Assembly (NCBI GenBank): GCA_015063855.1
Contig: SVTI01000015.1
Location: 1 to 36,283 of the forward strand
Direction of reading: 5' to 3'
From: Oscillospiraceae bacterium
GTDB lineage: Bacteria; Bacillota; Clostridia; Oscillospirales; CAG-272
DNA length: 36,283 nt
Below the pieces are notes generated by a model that saw only the letters and a program-made list of their open reading frames with translations, was not told the origin of the DNA and searched no databases. The stretch's first letter is position 1, and each line of letters opens with the position of its first letter. The translations under genes were made by a program, and so were the position numbers. Positions 17,868 through 27,220 of the stretch are shown in pieces.

Positions 17868-18662
17868 CTAATAACCCGCAGAATATCCGTCAAGTGACTG
17901 ATGTTGTGTTGTAAGATGGTTCATATAATCACTGTGAATCAAATTCACAGCATTTATCTGTTCCGAGGTTAAGCCTTCGAAATCATCGTTTACAAATGTA
18001 TAAATTAAAACATCTTTACCTTCAGGCTTAACACTGCCCCAAAAATAGTGACGGTCTTTCCCTTCGCTGTTTCCATAGATTATACTGAAAACATGACGTT
18101 CATTAATTACACCCTTACCATAGCACGCTACCTCAAAATAACCGTCTTCATTGGTAAAGGTTTTGAAGCTGACATTTTCGTCCCAATCCTCAAAATACAT
18201 AAGATCAATATAGGGAGTTTCTATCTTACAATTACCGTTTAAAGCATTAAATATCTCCTCCTCATCATACTGCTCTTCAGATTCGGGTAAATCGACAGAT
18301 GTGTCATCCGAGGGATCAATGGTATCGATATCGGAATCAGCTTCAGGTTCCTTATCACCGGAAGAATTATATTCTGTTTGAGAAGAAGTATCAGAATTGT
18401 CTTCATTCTCATCTATTTCGGAATCGTTTTCATGCTCTTCAGGTGCTTTTTCCTCTTCCGACTTATCCTTTGACTTCGTATCATCAGTCAAATCATTCTT
18501 TTTTGAGTTTTCACCGTCTTTTTTCTTATCAGCTCCGCTTTCCATCTGCAAAGCCTCGGTTTCTTTGTTGTCGGATTTTTTCTCGTTATTCTTTACACAT
18601 GAGACAGATACTAACAATAAACACAAGAACAACGCAATAATTATTGAAATTCTTTTAAGCAT
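17868..18662 (-). CDS. Lipoprotein with long acidic linker, function unknown
   Basis: This 264-aa protein has a type II signal peptide (MLKRISIIIALFLCLLLVSV then S-C, lipid-attachment Cys at about residue 22). About 110 residues follow that are almost entirely Glu, Asp, Ser, Lys and Asn, probably a disordered spacer crossing the wall. A folded C-terminal domain of about 125 residues (from EEEIFNALNGNC) has several beta-strand-like segments and YFEDWDENVSF and GYFEVACYGKG motifs; I do not recognise the family. A strong AGGAGG lies 5 bases before ATG. It is the last gene of the LicD/glycosidase operon, so it may help assemble or sense the surface polymer, but that rests only on position. Confidence 0.8.
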   Translation of the reverse strand: MLKRISIIIALFLCLLLVSVSCVKNNEKKSDNKETEALQMESGADKKKDGENSKKNDLTDDTKSKDKSEEEKAPEEHENDSEIDENEDNSDTSSQTEYNSSGDKEPEADSDIDTIDPSDDTSVDLPESEEQYDEEEIFNALNGNCKIETPYIDLMYFEDWDENVSFKTFTNEDGYFEVACYGKGVINERHVFSIIYGNSEGKDRHYFWGSVKPEGKDVLIYTFVNDDFEGLTSEQINAVNLIHSDYMNHLTTQHQSLDGYSAGY

Positions 18663-18676
18663 TATATCCTCCTAAA

Positions 18677-19465
18677 TCATTCTTCGGATCTATATTCCAT
18701 TATACCCTTAATCATTAATCTGTAAAGTCTGAAAAAGCTATGTTTTCCTTTATACTGGCTTCTGTATTTTATCAAATACCTAAAACAGTATATTGTAGCT
18801 GTAAATCTATTACCCAACGCAGTGTATGCAGCACCCTTGTCATAATAATACTTTTCATTATAACCCTTAAACCATGTAGATTCCGCATTCTGATCAATCT
18901 CTGCGAGTGCATAAGGGACACCGTAGATCTTCAGCTTCTTTCTTAAACAATCCTTCAAAAAGATAGTATCCTCACCCGATGAATACTTAGCGCCGCCACC
19001 AAACTGCGTACTGAAGCGCACACCGGAGTCAATTATACTTTTTCGCTTAAGAGCAAAACGAGCTGCTCCGAATCTTGCATAATTGCTGTTCCCTATTCTT
19101 TCGGGTTCGCGAAATCTATACCTTCTCGGATTTTTTTCAATCAGATTGAATATAAGTATATCGGCATCGGGAATATCATTAAAACACTTTTCAACAATAT
19201 CCTTATAACCGTCAACAAAGCACATATCATCATCAGCCAATACGAGTATATCACCGGTCGCATTGTCTATACTGCGGTTTCTGTTCTTACCTACTCCGCG
19301 GTCGTTTCTGTTAATATATATTACCTTGTTGCCCCTATATTCGAATACCTCATCAGACACAAAATCACTTTGATTACAGACAACTGTATCCGTCTGAACG
19401 TTCATACGTTCGGCGAGAGAATGATCCTTTTGATCTATGGTAACAACTAAAGTTTCTGTTTTCAT
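18677..19465 (-). CDS. Glycosyltransferase family 2-like protein
   Basis: This 262-aa GT-A-fold glycosyltransferase has a divergent N-terminus (LVVTIDQKDHSL). The core is clear: RNDRGVGKNRNRSIDNATGD then ILVLADDDMCFV, where the DDD forms the metal and nucleotide-sugar site, near residues 75-95. A later GGGAKYSSGEDTIFLKDC holds the acidic ED expected near the catalytic base. The C-terminal region is basic and aromatic, fitting a peripheral membrane enzyme. It is distinct from the tandem GT2 pair at 26375-27970. Its AAGGA ribosome binding site lies just after a GAAA-loop hairpin that separates it from the giant gene upstream. Confidence 0.85.
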   Translation of the reverse strand: MKTETLVVTIDQKDHSLAERMNVQTDTVVCNQSDFVSDEVFEYRGNKVIYINRNDRGVGKNRNRSIDNATGDILVLADDDMCFVDGYKDIVEKCFNDIPDADILIFNLIEKNPRRYRFREPERIGNSNYARFGAARFALKRKSIIDSGVRFSTQFGGGAKYSSGEDTIFLKDCLRKKLKIYGVPYALAEIDQNAESTWFKGYNEKYYYDKGAAYTALGNRFTATIYCFRYLIKYRSQYKGKHSFFRLYRLMIKGIMEYRSEE

Positions 19466-19478
19466 TTTATTCCTTCAA

Positions 19479-19503
19479 GGAAAGCTCCGTTTCCGGAGCT
19501 TCC
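19479..19503 (-). other. Intercistronic hairpin with GAAA tetraloop
   Basis: On the minus strand GGAAGCTCCG pairs with CGGAGCTTTCC around a GAAA tetraloop. No U-run follows; instead the ribosome binding site and ATG of the GT2 gene come within 15 bases. It could protect the long upstream message or lower expression of the two distal genes. Confidence 0.55.
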
Positions 19504-19514
19504 CTTATTTCCTA

Positions 19515-22500
19515 TTAGTCGATTGTAACAGTGTAAAATACCTGATTTCCGTCAATAAACTGAGTCATAAAGGTGTAAACACCCTTTCTGTTAAGAGTAA
19601 CCGACCACTTGCCGTCCACAACCTTATTAGGCTGGATGTTACTGCAGCCCGCCTTCTTCATTGCAGAGGAAGAAGTATATTCTCCGCTGATATAACGAAG
19701 CACGAGAAGATTATCAAGGTTACTGAAGGTAATGGTATTACCCTCCTTAGTACAGGTTGCAACGTCACCTCTGTTACATTCAACAACATAGTACTTGCTT
19801 GAACCGTCGTTGTAACGAACGAGAACTGTGTAGGTTCCGTTTTCGGAAACCATATAATTCCAGGTACCGTCAACAATTCTGTAGCTGTCACTCTTAAGTC
19901 CGAATACCTTATTGGCCTTTACGTCGGTATAATTGTCGTAGATACCCTTTGCAACATTGATATCTCTTACCGAATCATCAATATCAGTAACAGTAATAAT
20001 ATTCTTTTTAACCGAAGTAGTTGTATCACATTCAACATTCTGAGTAAATACACCGCCGGCCGCATATCTTACATATACTGTATACATACCGTCAAGTTTT
20101 ACATCATAAGCAAATGTGCCTTCAGGAGTGATTCTGTAGCTGTCCTTGGTCACACGCACAACAACATTGGCCTTAACATCCTCATAGGTATTATATTCAC
20201 CTCTTGCTATCCAGCAATCTCTGATATCCTTAAGACCGTTTACTGTAATTACAGTTCCTTCTACGAATACAGATGCAGTGTCTACAAGCATTTTACCGTC
20301 AGCACCGAAATTGTAATAACCCTTAGCAAGACCGAGAGAGTTTGCGCCTACATACATACGCTGGTTTGCGTACATAACACCACTATTAGCGTTAAAGTAA
20401 TAAACATCACCGTCTATCTTTGCAAGACCTTTCACCAAGACAAGGTCATTATAGTAATATGTATAACCTGTAGGAGCATTAACAAAACCTGTTTTGGCAA
20501 GCTTATAATCATCTCCGAAATAATAATAAGCCTTGGCGATATAGTCATTTGTGGTAACCCACTGAACCTGATCCTTCACAAGAGGTCCGGTTGATGATGC
20601 ATAGTAATAATCACCGTTAAGCTCATAGATGCCGCCCTTCATCTTCATGCCATCGATCGTGAAATAATAATTTCCGTTTTCTTCAATAATCTTTTTTTCA
20701 CCGTTTATAAGGTCGGGAATATAAAGCTTACCGTCCTCCTGTATATGGTAATAACCAGCCGTAAGTCCATAATCGTTGCCTGATCCAACCCAGATATCGG
20801 TATTACTATACATCTTACCATTTGCTTTGTTGAAAAAGTAGAAATCATCGCCTATTTTAGTGAGACCCTTAGCCTTTTCATAATCTGTATGGTAGTAAGT
20901 ATCACCATTTGCATTTATAAAGCCGTCTTTTATAATATATCCATTTGAATCGCACTCATAATAACCAGTTGCAAGTCCACCCATAGAATCAAGAGAAGTA
21001 GAAACATAACAACTACCGTTCTTTATCACCTTACCCATTGTAGCACAGAAAATCTTACCGCCTTCTGTATCCACAACACCGTATGTTATATCACCGTTTT
21101 CATCGCACCAATATGTTGCGCCCTTGTATTCAAAGAAACCGTTACAGGGAGCAATCATTGCACCGGTAACCTCATCAAAATGATACCATATAGCAGGAGA
21201 GGATGTGTAAATAACAGGAGCTATACCATAACATACATATCCATCTCCGTTGACCCAAAGGCTGCCCTCTTCAAGCTCAACCCAACGAGAGACAAGATGT
21301 CTTCCCGCCCAGAAGTATCTTATACCACCGGAATACTGTACAAAGGCACCGCGAACAAGTACACCGTTTTCATCAAAGGTGTATTCATATTTATCCACGG
21401 TATACTTACCCGTTACCATAGAATAATCTGACTTATTGAAGTAATAGTTATCACCGTCAATAACCTGCCAGCCCGAAACAAGCACACCGAAAGAAGAATA
21501 ACACTTCTTGCCGTCAACTACAACAATACCTGTATACTTGGTCTGACCTTCATTGATACCCTTTTCACCAAAGTCATAATAATAACCGTCTACCTTTGAG
21601 ATACCATAGGTTTTTTCTCCGTTTACATAGTATGCATAACCACCATCCTCAACAAGCCAGCCGTTCTTTACGGTTGCAACAAGAGTATAAGTATCATGGA
21701 ATGACTTATATTCGTCACTGAAATGTCCGCCTTTTTCACTTTCAAGGTCGGGATTTACGAAGGGATAGAGACCGTAAATAGTCTGATTTTCAGGCTTTTG
21801 CGAGAAGCTGTAAAGTGCACTTGCTCTGAGATAGATGTCGTAGCTGATAGTACCTGTATTAACAGCAGTGATTCTGTTAGCGGCACCCCAGTCAATACCC
21901 TCCTTTGGCGTAAGCTTAACACCGCTTACAATACAAATGGGATTAGCGGTATCGGGATCTATCGCTGCTGTCTGATCGATCCATTTAAGGGATATTTCAA
22001 GTGTATTTTCCGTAGGATCGTAAATTACGTTTGAAAGCTTGAAATATTCGTTCACAAGCTTGATATCGCTGTAATCAACATCAAACTTTGGATCGAGGTG
22101 AAGTGTTGCCTTAACTTCAGTAAGAACACTTATACGCTCAGCGAGGCCAAGGAGGAAAGTCCATGCAGATGCGCCTTCAAGGTCGGAACCGGGAAGCATG
22201 GAGGTAAGATCGGCGAGTCTCGGAGGAATGGTAAGCTGTGTCATATCCATTGCTACAATATAGTTGGTAACCATCGGATCTTGCGAGTCAACGATAGTAT
22301 AAACAACATTATCGCTTGTAGTGGAGTTACTTACAGTTCTGTCCCATGCAAGCTGACGGTCACCGCCGATAGCAGCATCAAAGTCAAAGGTTGCTTCGCC
22401 CTGGTTGTAAAGGCTTATAGTAATGCTTGCAGTTACAGAAGTATCAGCCGCAACTGCTGCAGCTACGGTAACACTTTTAAGTGTTGTTTCTGCACTTGCG

Positions 22501-24860
22501 GTGAAGCTGAAGCCGTTTGCATTACCTGCTGTGGGATTACTTAATGTATAAACAATATCATTTTCGTTTATGGTAACCTGCTTACCCTCGTAAAGAGCAA
22601 CAAGAGGAAGATCTACTGTTGCACCGTAAACTGCAGGAATATTAGTCTTCTTGAAATAGATCTGATCGGGAACAACGATATAAACGGTCTTAGAACCGAT
22701 AACCTGACCGTCAAGAACGAGATTAATATCTACACTACCGTTTCTCTTGGGAGTGAACACACCGTCTGCAGTAATAGTACCCCAGTTAGCGTTGGAAAGT
22801 GCGTATGTTGCTCCTTCGGGTATGTCTGTAACATTACCTGTTGCAGATACACCCTTTGAAGTTACCTGCATAGATGAACCAACGGTAATATAATTAGTGG
22901 GAGTTTCAATAACTGCATGGTCAAACGCAGTTGAGCTAGGTGCGGTGGAAACCATCATAAGAGTTGCCGCAACCGAACGCATGATACCGTCGGAGGGGCT
23001 GCTTATGAGTGAAAGCTCATCATCGCCTTCCTTACGTGCAATAAAGGTAGTTGATCCACCACCGTCGAGGTTGATTGCCTCAACGCATCCCTCATCAAAG
23101 AGAATCTGAGCAATTTCTTCCATAGAACCGCCACAGGAGAAGGGTTCCTGACGTCCGTCAAGTACCATAAGAACTACCTTACCCGTTCTTGTGATACCTA
23201 CCGCAGTTCTCGAAGCACGATTTATATAATAGTTGGATGTAGCAGTAACACAGATCTCGCCATTCTTGATAAGAGTTGTACCAAAGCCTGCGATACCGTC
23301 ACGAACCTGACCCCTATAAATCTCATTATATTCTTTTGTAGTAGCAATAATGGGAGTGCCATCGTTAAGAATACCAAAGAAACCGCTATCGTTAATAGCG
23401 TGATACTCCTTACCGTTCATAACAAGAAGACCACCGGGCTCACCTGTCTGCATATTGAAACCGGCACCGTTTGTACTTACGATAACATTATAATTCTCGA
23501 TATAATCAGGACTTTCGGGATTACCGTATCTTTCCTGTGCGGCATTTGCCTGATCAAGAACTCTTGTCATACACCAGCCGTGCTCGGGATAGGTGTCACC
23601 GTAGTTTGCAAAAACGTCAACATCATCTCTTGTAATGTCAGCAGTTGCGGTATAGTATGACATCTGCTTTCCATCGGCGGAGGTAGCAAAATATCTCTTC
23701 ATGCTTATACCGGGTGCAAGATTAGAAAATGTAGTTGAGAAAACCTCATAGTAATCATTTTCTATAGCTTCAACATAGTCACCTGCCAAAGCACAAACAT
23801 AATCCGCAAATGCATAGCAACAAACCTTTCTGAGATTTGCTACGTCAATAGAGTTGATATCCTCGGTCGATTCAAGGGTTGTAACAACGCTGTTTTTAAG
23901 ATAGGCTTCAAGCACGGCATTACGGATGTCTATACGTGTTGCTTTGCCGTCAAGACGATTACGAAGGAAAAAGTCCGCACGCTGTGCATCGTTAAGTTCC
24001 TCAGTATAATATTCCGCAAATATATTTGCAAGAACACCGGACTCATATTCTGTATTATAGAACTTGTCCATAATAGCAATAGCATCAAAGTCGCCTCTTA
24101 CGTCCTGAATATCAAAACCGCCGTCAGCATAATTGATAGCTACACCGTTTTCACGAACGTATTTAACCTGATCCTCAAACTTAAGTGTAAGATCAAGACC
24201 TGTACGGTCAACGTAAGTAAGAAGGTCAACAAGGTCACCTGCCCAACCCGCAACATCGGCATGATTTTGGCTATCCTTGTTGTTATAAGTTATATCCATT
24301 GTACCGATAATATGTGCAATATCCATATTATCTCCGTTGGGAATGATCATATCCTCGAGATTCTTAAGACCCGAAACCGCAAGAAGAGGCTCGCCCTCGG
24401 GAATCTCAGCGTTGATCATATCTTCCATTTTTCTGACGTAGTTAGCAAAGCCGGTATCTTCATAGCCTGCCATAATACCCCAGGAACCTGAAGTATACTT
24501 TTCAACACCTGTACGAATATACTTAATAACAAGAGAAGCAGCATCCTTACCGGGATTCTCTTTTACATACATAGCAGCGAGCTCTTCGAGGAGGGCTACA
24601 TTCTGTATGAATGAAGCATAATCATTAATTACAGGTTCTCCCAAAGCGGGAAGAATCGTAAAGGTGGTGTAATCACATCTGGTGCAGGTATAATAATCTG
24701 CCCATCCTTCCTCAGTATACGTAGGACGCTTACCTTCGTTAAATAGAAGGTCGTGACCCAACGTATCGCAATCCGAAGCAAATATCTGAATGGGTAATAC
24801 AGATACAAGCATCATCGTGACAAGTACCAATGAAAGTACACGTACAAAAAACTTGCGCAT
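19515..24860 (-). CDS. Secreted phosphodiester-glycosidase (NAGPA-like) protein with cell-wall-binding repeats
   Basis: This 1781-aa paralogue of the 3295-aa protein lacks the adhesin-like N-terminus and long stalk. Order: signal peptide (1-28, cut after IFA); one degenerate Cys/His repeat (about 31-75, with PTYTEEGW and CTRC); the helical module with GTMDI, NHADVAGW and AGDLVDL (near 180-205); the NAGPA domain (about 390-640, with GFFGILNDGTP, LMVLDGRQEPFSCGGS and INLDGGGSTTF); a BIG2-like domain; an unknown beta domain; cell-wall-binding repeats (about 1065-1523); then three beta-rich repeats of about 80 residues (1524-1781) absent from the other giant. The NAGPA stretches look roughly 80-85% identical between the two. 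It sits inside the LicD operon, 36 bases before the acyltransferase stop, with AAGGAG before the ATG. Confidence 0.88.
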   Translation of the reverse strand: MRKFFVRVLSLVLVTMMLVSVLPIQIFASDCDTLGHDLLFNEGKRPTYTEEGWADYYTCTRCDYTTFTILPALGEPVINDYASFIQNVALLEELAAMYVKENPGKDAASLVIKYIRTGVEKYTSGSWGIMAGYEDTGFANYVRKMEDMINAEIPEGEPLLAVSGLKNLEDMIIPNGDNMDIAHIIGTMDITYNNKDSQNHADVAGWAGDLVDLLTYVDRTGLDLTLKFEDQVKYVRENGVAINYADGGFDIQDVRGDFDAIAIMDKFYNTEYESGVLANIFAEYYTEELNDAQRADFFLRNRLDGKATRIDIRNAVLEAYLKNSVVTTLESTEDINSIDVANLRKVCCYAFADYVCALAGDYVEAIENDYYEVFSTTFSNLAPGISMKRYFATSADGKQMSYYTATADITRDDVDVFANYGDTYPEHGWCMTRVLDQANAAQERYGNPESPDYIENYNVIVSTNGAGFNMQTGEPGGLLVMNGKEYHAINDSGFFGILNDGTPIIATTKEYNEIYRGQVRDGIAGFGTTLIKNGEICVTATSNYYINRASRTAVGITRTGKVVLMVLDGRQEPFSCGGSMEEIAQILFDEGCVEAINLDGGGSTTFIARKEGDDELSLISSPSDGIMRSVAATLMMVSTAPSSTAFDHAVIETPTNYITVGSSMQVTSKGVSATGNVTDIPEGATYALSNANWGTITADGVFTPKRNGSVDINLVLDGQVIGSKTVYIVVPDQIYFKKTNIPAVYGATVDLPLVALYEGKQVTINENDIVYTLSNPTAGNANGFSFTASAETTLKSVTVAAAVAADTSVTASITISLYNQGEATFDFDAAIGGDRQLAWDRTVSNSTTSDNVVYTIVDSQDPMVTNYIVAMDMTQLTIPPRLADLTSMLPGSDLEGASAWTFLLGLAERISVLTEVKATLHLDPKFDVDYSDIKLVNEYFKLSNVIYDPTENTLEISLKWIDQTAAIDPDTANPICIVSGVKLTPKEGIDWGAANRITAVNTGTISYDIYLRASALYSFSQKPENQTIYGLYPFVNPDLESEKGGHFSDEYKSFHDTYTLVATVKNGWLVEDGGYAYYVNGEKTYGISKVDGYYYDFGEKGINEGQTKYTGIVVVDGKKCYSSFGVLVSGWQVIDGDNYYFNKSDYSMVTGKYTVDKYEYTFDENGVLVRGAFVQYSGGIRYFWAGRHLVSRWVELEEGSLWVNGDGYVCYGIAPVIYTSSPAIWYHFDEVTGAMIAPCNGFFEYKGATYWCDENGDITYGVVDTEGGKIFCATMGKVIKNGSCYVSTSLDSMGGLATGYYECDSNGYIIKDGFINANGDTYYHTDYEKAKGLTKIGDDFYFFNKANGKMYSNTDIWVGSGNDYGLTAGYYHIQEDGKLYIPDLINGEKKIIEENGNYYFTIDGMKMKGGIYELNGDYYYASSTGPLVKDQVQWVTTNDYIAKAYYYFGDDYKLAKTGFVNAPTGYTYYYNDLVLVKGLAKIDGDVYYFNANSGVMYANQRMYVGANSLGLAKGYYNFGADGKMLVDTASVFVEGTVITVNGLKDIRDCWIARGEYNTYEDVKANVVVRVTKDSYRITPEGTFAYDVKLDGMYTVYVRYAAGGVFTQNVECDTTTSVKKNIITVTDIDDSVRDINVAKGIYDNYTDVKANKVFGLKSDSYRIVDGTWNYMVSENGTYTVLVRYNDGSSKYYVVECNRGDVATCTKEGNTITFSNLDNLLVLRYISGEYTSSSAMKKAGCSNIQPNKVVDGKWSVTLNRKGVYTFMTQFIDGNQVFYTVTID

Positions 24861-24896
24861 TTTCTTTTCTCCTTAAAAAATATTTATATAATTAAT

Positions 24897-25430
24897 TTAA
24901 TTATTATCGCCTATTATTCTGCTTTTGATAATCCTTGCAGGGACACCCGCCGCTATAGAATAGGGAGGGATACTCTTAGTTACGACAGAACCCGCACCAA
25001 TTATACAACCGTCCCCTATCTCGACGCCTGCAAGTATCACTACTCGGTCTCCTATCCAAACATCATTTCCGATAACAACCGGGCGTTCCTCTTCAAAGCC
25101 TTGGTGCATCATAGGTATATCGGATCTCTCATGCTTATGATTACGGGTTATAACGGTAACATCCTCACCCATCATTACGTAATTACCAATGGTACATGTA
25201 CCGTAAATTTTGGAATTTACCCCTAAACCTGAATAGTCACCCAAAGAAACTTTGCGCGAAAAAACAGCATTTTTCTCAATATTAACTTTTTTGCCGCATT
25301 TTTTCAACATCAGCTTTCCGCAAAAACGACGAAATGCAGTCTGTCCAATCTTTATTCCCGAATATGAGGGTGGAAGCTTTTTGGCCACAGCATGATAGAA
25401 TAACGCTCCTATCCTTCTTTTAATCATCAT
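24897..25430 (-). CDS. Hexapeptide-repeat acyltransferase (LbH/maltose-acetyltransferase type)
   Basis: This protein of about 177 aa has a left-handed beta-helix built from hexapeptide turns (VNIEKNAVFSRKVSLGDYSG, then YGTCTIGNYVMMGEDVTVIT). Residues RNHKHERSD hold the likely catalytic His. The IGNDVWIGDRVVILAGVEIG and GAGSVVTKSIPPYSIAAGVPARIIK segments are typical of CysE/MaaT-like sugar O-acetyltransferases. It probably acetylates a sugar in the polysaccharide precursor, using acetyl-CoA. I chose the ATG at 25430 (GAGG 6 bases upstream) over the in-frame TTG at 25442, which overlaps that site. It follows licD by 17 bases. Confidence 0.88.
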   Translation of the reverse strand: MMIKRRIGALFYHAVAKKLPPSYSGIKIGQTAFRRFCGKLMLKKCGKKVNIEKNAVFSRKVSLGDYSGLGVNSKIYGTCTIGNYVMMGEDVTVITRNHKHERSDIPMMHQGFEEERPVVIGNDVWIGDRVVILAGVEIGDGCIIGAGSVVTKSIPPYSIAAGVPARIIKSRIIGDNN

Positions 25431-25447
25431 AAACGACCTCAATAAAT

Positions 25448-26308
25448 TTATCTTATACTTTTCGTAAATTCGTCAAATTTCATATTCTTCTGCATACCTA
25501 CATACTTTTCGTATGAATTATCAAAATCTATAAGTATCGCATGCTCCTTACATACTCTTTCTTCCGGTGGCGGAATCTGCATATAATCACCGTAAAGAAC
25601 TGTAAGCAACTCGTCATAATATGCCGAAACCGGGAAACTACCGTCCTCAAATTTCATATCTACTGTCTCAGTAAACCATTTTCTCATATAGCAACTCTTT
25701 TCAAGGCTATGAGAAGCAGCGAAGAATGAGTGAACACGTTCGGAACAGATATCTTTCCTTCTTAAAGCCGTACTCAAGAAAGGTTTAAAGGGCAAAATTC
25801 GGCAAAAAAGCATAAATGACTTCTTGACAAAGCTTTTGGTCAGATAACCCTTCTTTGACAGACACTTTGCGATTACAATCTTCGAAGAAAGGAATTGCAG
25901 TTTTGCGACAAAACCACCTTTTGCCAGGTTATCACATGGGAAAATATCTATATAAATCCCCTGATGCTGCAGCGGATCCTTTGGTACAACCTTTTCCATA
26001 AAAGCAGTATTATTTTTTCTTATTTTAGAAAAACAACTCATCCAGTGCTCAGAATACTCTTTCTGAACATAATATTTCTCGGAATCAAGTTCACTTTGAG
26101 CTACATCAAGAAATTTATCATAATCCGGACGAAGCATACAAACATCAAGATCATCATCCCAAGGTATAAAACCGCCATGACGCACCGCCCCCAAAGCACT
26201 GCCGGCAAAAAGCATATATTTTATACCGTGCTTACGGCAGATACGATCTACCTCCTTAAGCATATCCAACTGTTCCTGCTGTAACCTTTTAAGATCAAAA
26301 TCCCGCAT
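25448..26308 (-). CDS. licD: LicD-family phosphotransferase
   Basis: This 286-aa protein carries the LicD/fukutin-related nucleotidyltransferase-like motif FAGSALGAVRHGGF then IPWDDDLDVCMLRPDYDKF (about residues 34-66), where the DDD coordinates metal. LicD proteins move phosphocholine, or in other branches a different phosphate-linked group, from a CDP-activated donor to a glycan such as teichoic acid. No licA, licB or licC homologue is present here, so choline as the substrate is not shown. It is significant that the same operon encodes a phosphodiester glycosidase carrying choline-binding-type repeats, but a functional link is inference. Confidence 0.88.
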   Translation of the reverse strand: MRDFDLKRLQQEQLDMLKEVDRICRKHGIKYMLFAGSALGAVRHGGFIPWDDDLDVCMLRPDYDKFLDVAQSELDSEKYYVQKEYSEHWMSCFSKIRKNNTAFMEKVVPKDPLQHQGIYIDIFPCDNLAKGGFVAKLQFLSSKIVIAKCLSKKGYLTKSFVKKSFMLFCRILPFKPFLSTALRRKDICSERVHSFFAASHSLEKSCYMRKWFTETVDMKFEDGSFPVSAYYDELLTVLYGDYMQIPPPEERVCKEHAILIDFDNSYEKYVGMQKNMKFDEFTKSIR

Positions 26309-26374
26309 AGCCTTGCTTTCCTTTTCGAAACTTAATAAATTATCGTTAACAAACCAATTAAAACTTTCTTACTT

Positions 26375-27130
26375 TCAGGAAACGTGCTTATATTTCTTTA
26401 ACGCCTTAAACATATAACGGATTATACAGCAAAGACTATGAATAAACGACATTTTCAAATGCTTTCTGTAAATAATCCATCTGTTTTTAGCGGCTTTGAT
26501 TTTATTGGAAGACCTTGTTCCTGAATAAAGTCTGTAATATGCAAGAATCTCGGTATTACCGTATGCATCCAGTCCGTCCCTTAGCATCTCCATCCAAAGC
26601 GCATAATCTTCATGTGCATACTCAGAGGAAAAAGAATACTTGTTAAAATATTCTTTTTTTATTAATGCAGTAGAACAGCTAATAACGTTCCTTGCCAGCA
26701 TCTTATCGTAGCTCGTATGCTTTTCGACAATAAAGTCGGTACACGTTCTATTTCCTTTATCATCAATAATGCCGTAAGAACAGTACACTATATCGGCATT
26801 GGTTTTTTCAGCAAGTTTCAACTGCTTTTCAAGTTTATCCTCTACCCAAAGATCATCACTATCAAGGAATGCAATCCATTCACCAATCGCATTTGATATA
26901 GCAAAATTTCTGGCTTTTGAAACACCCTGATTCACTTTCAATTGAAATAAATGTATTCGATTATCTTCTTGCGCCAAACGAAGCACCGTTTCAGTAGTAT
27001 TGTCAGTTGAGCCATCATCGGCTACTATAATCTCAAAATCGCTATATGTTTGAGCTAAGACAGATCTTAATGTTTCGGTAATGGTTGCACCTGAATTATA
27101 TGCAGGTATTATAACACTTACCCTTGGCAA
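26375..27130 (-). CDS. Glycosyltransferase family 2
   Basis: This GT-A glycosyltransferase of about 251 aa has PRVSVIIPAYNSG at the N-terminus, VADDGSTDNT as the nucleotide-binding loop, and EWIAFLDSDDLW with the DxD-type metal site. A later YAHEDYALWMEML holds the ED catalytic acid pair. The C-terminus is basic. I prefer a TTG start at 27130, which gives a GAGG ribosome site 8 bases upstream; a GTG at 27139 would leave no spacing. It is a tandem paralogue of the gene just upstream, sharing the C-terminal AAKNRWIIYRK stretch, and follows it after about 90 bases. Confidence 0.88.
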   Translation of the reverse strand: MPRVSVIIPAYNSGATITETLRSVLAQTYSDFEIIVADDGSTDNTTETVLRLAQEDNRIHLFQLKVNQGVSKARNFAISNAIGEWIAFLDSDDLWVEDKLEKQLKLAEKTNADIVYCSYGIIDDKGNRTCTDFIVEKHTSYDKMLARNVISCSTALIKKEYFNKYSFSSEYAHEDYALWMEMLRDGLDAYGNTEILAYYRLYSGTRSSNKIKAAKNRWIIYRKHLKMSFIHSLCCIIRYMFKALKKYKHVS

Positions 27131-27220
27131 ATCAAGCACCTCTCTTTACTTAATAAATACGGGAAACCACTGTTCTTTCGTTTTGGGAATATCAAAAAAC
27201 TCTAAAAGCTTTATAAAGGA

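Noticed and set aside
26308..26375. licD as proof of a phosphocholine pathway
   Set aside because: No licA, licB or licC homologue is visible, and LicD relatives use other donors too, so choline is left as one option only.
27131..27220. Gap between the tandem GT2 genes as a decayed third gene
   Set aside because: About 90 bases with no GT motif in any frame; too short to support a pseudogene call.
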